Shown piece after piece: positions 60,411 to 64,000 of a DNA stretch of 64,000 nucleotides. Position 1 is the first letter of the stretch, and each line of letters begins with the position of its first letter. Under the pieces are notes generated by a model. The model worked only from the letters and a program-made list of their open reading frames with translations, made no database searches and was not told where the DNA came from. Source of the stretch: DASSQJ01 sp963726295 (GTDB taxonomy: Bacteria > Actinomycetota > Actinomycetes > Actinomycetales > Dermatophilaceae); contig CAVSBW010000008.1 of NCBI GenBank assembly GCA_963726295.1, positions 62,001-126,000 of the forward strand, given 5' to 3'. Position numbers and translations under genes: made by a program.

Positions 60411-60439
60411 GCGACAGTGTCGGTGGCCGCTCGTAGGAT
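60411..60439 (+). promoter_or_regulatory. Sigma-70-type promoter of the HNH gene
   Basis: GCGACA (60411-60416, near TTGACA) and TAGGAT (60434-60439) are separated by 17 bp. The predicted start is near 60446, giving a short leader with GGAAGGGGGA before the ATG at 60463. Confidence 0.55.
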
Positions 60440-60462
60440 GTGGCTACGGGGAAGGGGGACTG

Positions 60463-61848
60463 ATGTCGACCGTGATGGCGCAGCGCGGTTCGCGGGTTCC
60501 GAGCGCGGCCACCTCCGAGAGCCCCGCTGCGCCCCGCCGCAGGATCGCGGCCTTCCGGGAGTGGCTGGCGAGCGTCGACGTCGGCGACCTGACTGAGCGT
60601 GAACAGGTCGAGCTGGTCGGCGAGCTCGAGCGGCTCAAGGGCGCCTCGAGCGCCACCCAGGCTCGCTCCACCGACTCCCTGCGGGTGTCCCGCGAGCGGC
60701 ACCGGCCACAGGACGCTGCCCGGTCCACCGGTTCCGAGGTCGCTGTGGCACGCCACTGCTCCCCGAGCCTCGGCGACCGTTTCGTCGGCCTCGCGCGCGC
60801 CCTGGTCCACGAGCTGCCGGCCACGATGGCGGCGCTGGCGCGCGGCGACATCGGCGAGCTCCATGCCGTCGAGGTCACGCGCGAGACGGCGACGCTCTCG
60901 CGGGAGGACCGGGGCCGGGTCGACGCGGGCATCGCGGACGCGCTGCCACGGCTCTCCCCCCGGGCCGCGGGCCGAGCAGCACGGCGGGTGGCCGCCGAGC
61001 TCGACGCGGCGTCGATCGTCCGCCGCCTCGAGGCGGCCGTGTCCTCCCGGCGGGTGTCGGTCCGGCCCGCACCCGACGGGATGGCGTATCTCACCGTGCT
61101 CGCCCCCCTGCGCGAGGTGGTCGGCGCCCACGCCGCCCTGCACCGACGAGCCCGAGCCGTCATTGGTGGCCAGGCCCCCGGCGAGGCTGCCGACGGGCGG
61201 GGCACCGGAGCCGTGATGGCCGACACGGCGACCCGTCTGCTGTCGGGCCTGGGCGCCGGTGAGGTGCAGCCCGTGGAGGTGCACCTCGTGATGACCGACC
61301 GGGCGCTCCTCGGCACCGGCTCGCCGCAGGCGTCCGTGATGGAGCCGGCCAGGATCCCGGGCCACGGGCCGGTCCCGGCGCCGGTGGCTCGCGCCTGGGT
61401 CCGCGACGCCGGCGCCGCGTCGGTCTGGCTCCGCCGCCTCTACACCACCCCCGACGGCCGCGACCTCGTGGCGATGGACTCGCGCCGCCGCGCCTTCAGC
61501 GGCCTCCTCCGCCGGATGCTGGTGCTGCGCGACGACACCTGCGCCACCCCGTGGTGCGACTCGGCGATCGTGCATGCCGACCACACGCGCCCCGCGCGGG
61601 AGGACGGGGCCACGAGCTTCGTCAACGGCTCGGGCACCTGCGCGCGGTGCAACCTCGTCAAGGAGGCCCCGGGTTGGCATCACACAGTCGTCCACGAGGC
61701 GCCTCGGCGGCTCGTCGTGCGCACCCCGACCGGTACCACTCACGACTCGCTCGCCCCACCGCTGCTGGGGTGGGGGCGGGTTGCGCCGTCGGTCCCGACC
61801 CGTCGGGCGTCCGCACGCGACCCCGTGCCCGCTGCGGGTTCGCCGTGA
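60463..61848 (+). CDS. HNH endonuclease of the DUF222 family
   Basis: 461 residues. The N-terminal three quarters is the DUF222 domain (helical, about residues 30-330). The C-terminal HNH core is CATPWCDSAIVHADHTRP, with a Cys pair and the first His, then NGSGTCARCN, with the Asn and the second Cys pair. These proteins are numerous in actinobacterial genomes and are often multi-copy, with unproven biological role; the HNH core would bind DNA and a divalent metal. The ATG at 60463 has a GGAAGGGGGA ribosome site. Confidence 0.88.
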   Translation: MSTVMAQRGSRVPSAATSESPAAPRRRIAAFREWLASVDVGDLTEREQVELVGELERLKGASSATQARSTDSLRVSRERHRPQDAARSTGSEVAVARHCSPSLGDRFVGLARALVHELPATMAALARGDIGELHAVEVTRETATLSREDRGRVDAGIADALPRLSPRAAGRAARRVAAELDAASIVRRLEAAVSSRRVSVRPAPDGMAYLTVLAPLREVVGAHAALHRRARAVIGGQAPGEAADGRGTGAVMADTATRLLSGLGAGEVQPVEVHLVMTDRALLGTGSPQASVMEPARIPGHGPVPAPVARAWVRDAGAASVWLRRLYTTPDGRDLVAMDSRRRAFSGLLRRMLVLRDDTCATPWCDSAIVHADHTRPAREDGATSFVNGSGTCARCNLVKEAPGWHHTVVHEAPRRLVVRTPTGTTHDSLAPPLLGWGRVAPSVPTRRASARDPVPAAGSP

Positions 61849-61908
61849 CGCTAAGTCGGCGGGCCGGCGTCGGTCGGCACCAGGACGCGGGGCGTCCGAC
61901 ATCCGACC

Positions 61909-61914
61909 TAGGGT
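61909..61914 (+). promoter_or_regulatory. -10 box (TAGGGT) of a predicted leaderless start
   Basis: TAGGGT ends 7 nt before the ATG of the DinB-type gene at 61922. Confidence 0.5.
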
Positions 61915-61921
61915 CGAGACC

Positions 61922-62479
61922 ATGAGTGAACGACCGACGACGTCGCCCTCGTGGGAGCCCCCGCTCGCGGGGACCGACCGCGACCACCTGCTGGCCTCTC
62001 TCGACCGGATGCGCGCGACGTTCCGGTGGAAGGCCGACGGGCTGGGACGTGAGGGCCTCAGCCACCGGGTCGGCGCGTCCACCCTGACCCTCGCAGGGCT
62101 CCTCAAGCACCTCACGGCGGTCGAGGACCACAAGTCCACGGTCGTCCTCGACGACAGCCCGATGCCGGGCGGCTGGGAGGACAACGGGTGGGACGACGAC
62201 CCCGACTGGGAGTTCACCTCGGCGACGACCGACGCGCCCGAGGACCTCTGCGCCCGGTACGACCACGCCGTGGCCCGCTCGCGCGCACGGTTCGCCGCAG
62301 CGGTTGCCGCCGGCGGCCTGGACCAGGCGGTCACCCTGCACGACGACGAGGGCCACCACGCCAGCCTGCGCCGCCTGCTCCACGACCTCGTCGAGGAGTA
62401 CGCCCGCCACACCGGTCACGCCGACCTCCTGCGCGAGGCGGTCGACGGCCGCACCGGCGAGGACCCCCCGTGGGACTAG
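61922..62479 (+). CDS. DUF664/DinB-superfamily protein
   Basis: 185 residues with the DinB four-helix fold. The metal-ligand His lies in LLKHLTAVEDHK, and the later pair in VEEYARHTGHADLL. DUF664 members are close to the mycothiol-dependent DinB enzymes but are shorter at the N-terminus. It is the second DinB-type gene in the window; the first is at 10828. The substrate is unknown. Confidence 0.85.
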   Translation: MSERPTTSPSWEPPLAGTDRDHLLASLDRMRATFRWKADGLGREGLSHRVGASTLTLAGLLKHLTAVEDHKSTVVLDDSPMPGGWEDNGWDDDPDWEFTSATTDAPEDLCARYDHAVARSRARFAAAVAAGGLDQAVTLHDDEGHHASLRRLLHDLVEEYARHTGHADLLREAVDGRTGEDPPWD

Positions 62480-62774
62480 GAGCCGCCCCTGGGCCGATCG
62501 CTGACCGCGTCCGCCAGCCGAGCAGCCCGCGGGCCTTGGCCGCCGACGCCGCGCGGTGCCGGCCGAGGTCGGGAAGGGCCGGTCCGACCGAGGGGTCGAC
62601 GCGCGACGTCACGCACGTCGGTGTCGGCATGGCTCGGGTCCGCGACCCCGGGGCCCGCGCGGTCGACCAGCATCCGGACCACGTCGACGGAGGTCGAGTC
62701 CCCGGGCCCGACGGCGACGAGGGACGAGGTGAGCACCACCACCGATCGGGCCAGCCCGGTGGCGCCCCGAGCAG
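62480..62774. other. 295-bp gap; possible decayed gene on the minus strand
   Basis: No complete gene is supported. On the minus strand from about 62755 to 62630 a frame keeps GC-rich third positions (VVVLTSSLVAVGPGDSTSVD) but then loses that bias. It has no start or match that I recognise, so a remnant is possible. Confidence 0.3.
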
Positions 62775-63185
62775 CTACGCGGCGTGCCGGTCGGGCCGGC
62801 GTCCGGTCCTCAGCACGGCCCCCGCGGGGACGACGTCGTCGGTGGCGACCCGCGCACCGTCCCAGACGCGCGCTCCCGCACCCACGGCGGCACGGGCGCC
62901 GATGCGGACACCGCGGCCGAGCACGGCGCCGCGGCCCACACGGGCGGCGGTGCCGAGCACCGAGCCCTCCCCGACGACGGCGTCGCGCTCGACCCACGAC
63001 CCGGTCTGCAGCACCGCGTGGGCGCGAACGGTCGCGCCACGGTCGACATACGCACCGTCGGCGACCTCCGCTGTCGGGTGGACCGCGGCGCCGGACTCCA
63101 CGCGGCCACCGCCGTTGTCGTGGCGGGAGTAGCGCAGCTGTGCGCCGTCGTCGGCCTCGAACTCCTCGTACTTCCTCTGCCTCAC
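62775..63185 (-). CDS. Hexapeptide-repeat (left-handed beta-helix) protein
   Basis: 136 residues. After a basic N-terminus come about ten hexapeptide turns such as AVVGEGSVLGTAARVGRGAV, forming a left-handed beta-helix like those of acyltransferases and gamma-carbonic anhydrases. The His residues of gamma-carbonic anhydrase are not clearly present. The GTG at 63185 has the ribosome site GGAGG at 8 nt. The trimeric fold is expected; the reaction is unknown. Confidence 0.75.
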   Translation of the reverse strand: MRQRKYEEFEADDGAQLRYSRHDNGGGRVESGAAVHPTAEVADGAYVDRGATVRAHAVLQTGSWVERDAVVGEGSVLGTAARVGRGAVLGRGVRIGARAAVGAGARVWDGARVATDDVVPAGAVLRTGRRPDRHAA

Positions 63186-63409
63186 CTGGTGCACCTCCAC
63201 TCGCGTGACTGGCGGCCCGTCGTCCGCCCGAGGTCTCGACAACGAGTGAGGAGCGCAGGGGATTCCCTGCGAAGGGCGGCGACCGCATACCGCCGACGCC
63301 GTTCGTCACCTCAGGGGCTGGGCCGGGATCACCATAGGCAGGCGACCATCATTCTGTACAGCCTTTGTCTAAGGTTACCCCGGCGCGGGCCGGCGCCGCG
63401 GGGCCGGGG
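63186..63409. other. 224-bp gap with AT-rich patch and hairpin
   Basis: No gene is seen. GCAGGG (63257-63262) and CCCTGC (63267-63272) form a 6-bp hairpin. An AT-richer patch at about 63345-63380 (minus strand TTAGACAAAGGCTGTACAG) may hold the promoter of the hexapeptide gene. The rest shows nothing clear. Confidence 0.4.
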
Positions 63410-64000
63410 TCACGCGTGGTCGCGCAGGTACCGGCCGAAGTGGGGCACGGTGAAGGCGATGCGCCCCCGCTCCCCCGAGTAGATCAGACCCTTCTTCAGC
63501 AGCGCGTCCCGCGGCGGGGAGAGCGACTGGGGCCTGCGGCCGAGGTGGGCGGCGACGTCCGCGGTGGGGACCGCGTCCGCGCCGTCGCCGGCGTCGGCCG
63601 CGACGTCCGCCATCGCCCGCAGGTACTCCCGCTCCCCCGGCGTCGCCCGCTCGAACCGGGAGCCGAAGAAGCCGACCGCGAGCTCGGACTCCGCCTCGGG
63701 TGCTGCCGCGTCGACGTCGCGGGCGGTGATGGGCGACCCGGGTGCGAGGTCCCACACGGTCTTGCCGTAGGCCTGGATGAAGTAGGGGTACCCCCCGGTG
63801 GCGGCGTACATCGCGTCCAGCGCGCCCGGCTCGTAGGCGGCACCCTCCTCCGCCGCGGGCCGCACGAGAGCCGCATCGGCCGCCGCCCGGTCGAGGCGGT
63901 CGATGCGGCTGTAGCGGAAGAGCCTCTCCGAGTACGACTTCGACGCCGAGAGCACCGCCGGCAGGTGCGGCAGGCCCGCCCCCACAACGATCAGCGGCAA
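63410..64000 (-). CDS. C-terminal part of an AAA-family ATP-binding protein, truncated by the window edge
   Basis: 196 residues of the 3' part; the start lies past the window end. GAGLPHLP and KSYSERLFRY, then ALDAMYAATGGYPYFIQAYG, are typical of AAA ATPases of the ORC1/DUF-type group that are found in many actinobacteria. The P-loop and Walker B are missing from this window, and a winged-helix-like segment lies at the end (VAAHLGRRPQSLSPPRDALL). No function can be given. Confidence 0.7.
   Translation of the reverse strand: MPLIVVGAGLPHLPAVLSASKSYSERLFRYSRIDRLDRAAADAALVRPAAEEGAAYEPGALDAMYAATGGYPYFIQAYGKTVWDLAPGSPITARDVDAAAPEAESELAVGFFGSRFERATPGEREYLRAMADVAADAGDGADAVPTADVAAHLGRRPQSLSPPRDALLKKGLIYSGERGRIAFTVPHFGRYLRDHA

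Noticed and set aside
60463..61848. DUF222 HNH protein as a defence system
   Set aside because: It is a very common, multi-copy actinobacterial family; no partner defence gene is next to it.

Overview
The window is GC-rich, densely packed DNA from an actinobacterium, most likely a member of the Micrococcales and probably Intrasporangiaceae or a near relative. That placement is inferred from gene content: a DUF222-type HNH endonuclease, DUF5926 and DUF2510 proteins, an MptB-type polyprenol-phosphomannose mannosyltransferase, an iron box of the IdeR/DtxR type ahead of efeUOB, a SigB/SigF-type sigma factor, and many predicted leaderless starts. It reads as ordinary chromosome. I recognise no rRNA, tRNA, CRISPR array, prophage or insertion sequence. 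Both edges cut genes: a copper-type P-ATPase on the left and an AAA-family ATP-binding protein on the right.

Layout. 1-12.6 kb holds housekeeping and membrane genes: P-ATPase, VOC protein, SpoU RNA methyltransferase, two overlapping PAP2 phosphatases, DUF1206, HAD phosphatase, GrpB, serS, a LysE exporter, an Na+/H+ antiporter, a DinB protein and a diacylglycerol kinase. 12.7-18.1 kb holds zwf and an efe ferrous-iron uptake operon with an extra cupredoxin lipoprotein. 18.2-22.2 kb is a lipid group: a HAD-PlsC fusion, a patatin, an acyltransferase and a META protein. 22.2-31.8 kb holds pheA, DUF4446, three glycosyltransferases of mannolipid type, a large membrane protein with a phosphatase-like ectodomain, DUF5926, an anti-sigma-type ATPase and a glycerophosphodiesterase. 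31.9-40 kb holds a sigma-like factor translationally coupled to ogt, a small Tat-type exported protein, a flavin monooxygenase-hemerythrin fusion, a KefB-type antiporter, a polysaccharide deacetylase and an MFS protein.

40.2-46.4 kb is an overlapping three-gene operon (TPP-dependent oxidase or decarboxylase, enolase-superfamily protein, YdiJ-type FAD/Fe-S dehydrogenase) preceded by a match to a SigB/SigF promoter. A SigB/SigF-type sigma gene lies in the same window at 51.8 kb. 46.4-50.8 kb carries a two-component locus with two paralogous histidine kinases, one lacking the ATPase domain. 50.8-51.5 kb has a CsoR/CstR-like operator in front of a 52-residue cysteine-rich protein and a membrane protein. 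51.5-64 kb holds the sigma gene, a serine hydrolase, small stress-type proteins, a second two-component system, a metallophosphoesterase, a secreted EEP nuclease or phosphatase, a truncated flavin-oxidase remnant, a cupin, the HNH protein, a DinB protein and a hexapeptide-repeat protein.

Three signals cut across the genes. A roughly 74-bp palindromic intergenic repeat occurs three times (6.7, 51.5 and 54.0 kb). A TANNNT box sits exactly 6-7 nt before the start codon of 14 first-in-operon genes. Each two-component operon has a perfect 7-bp dyad about 45-55 bp upstream of its predicted start.
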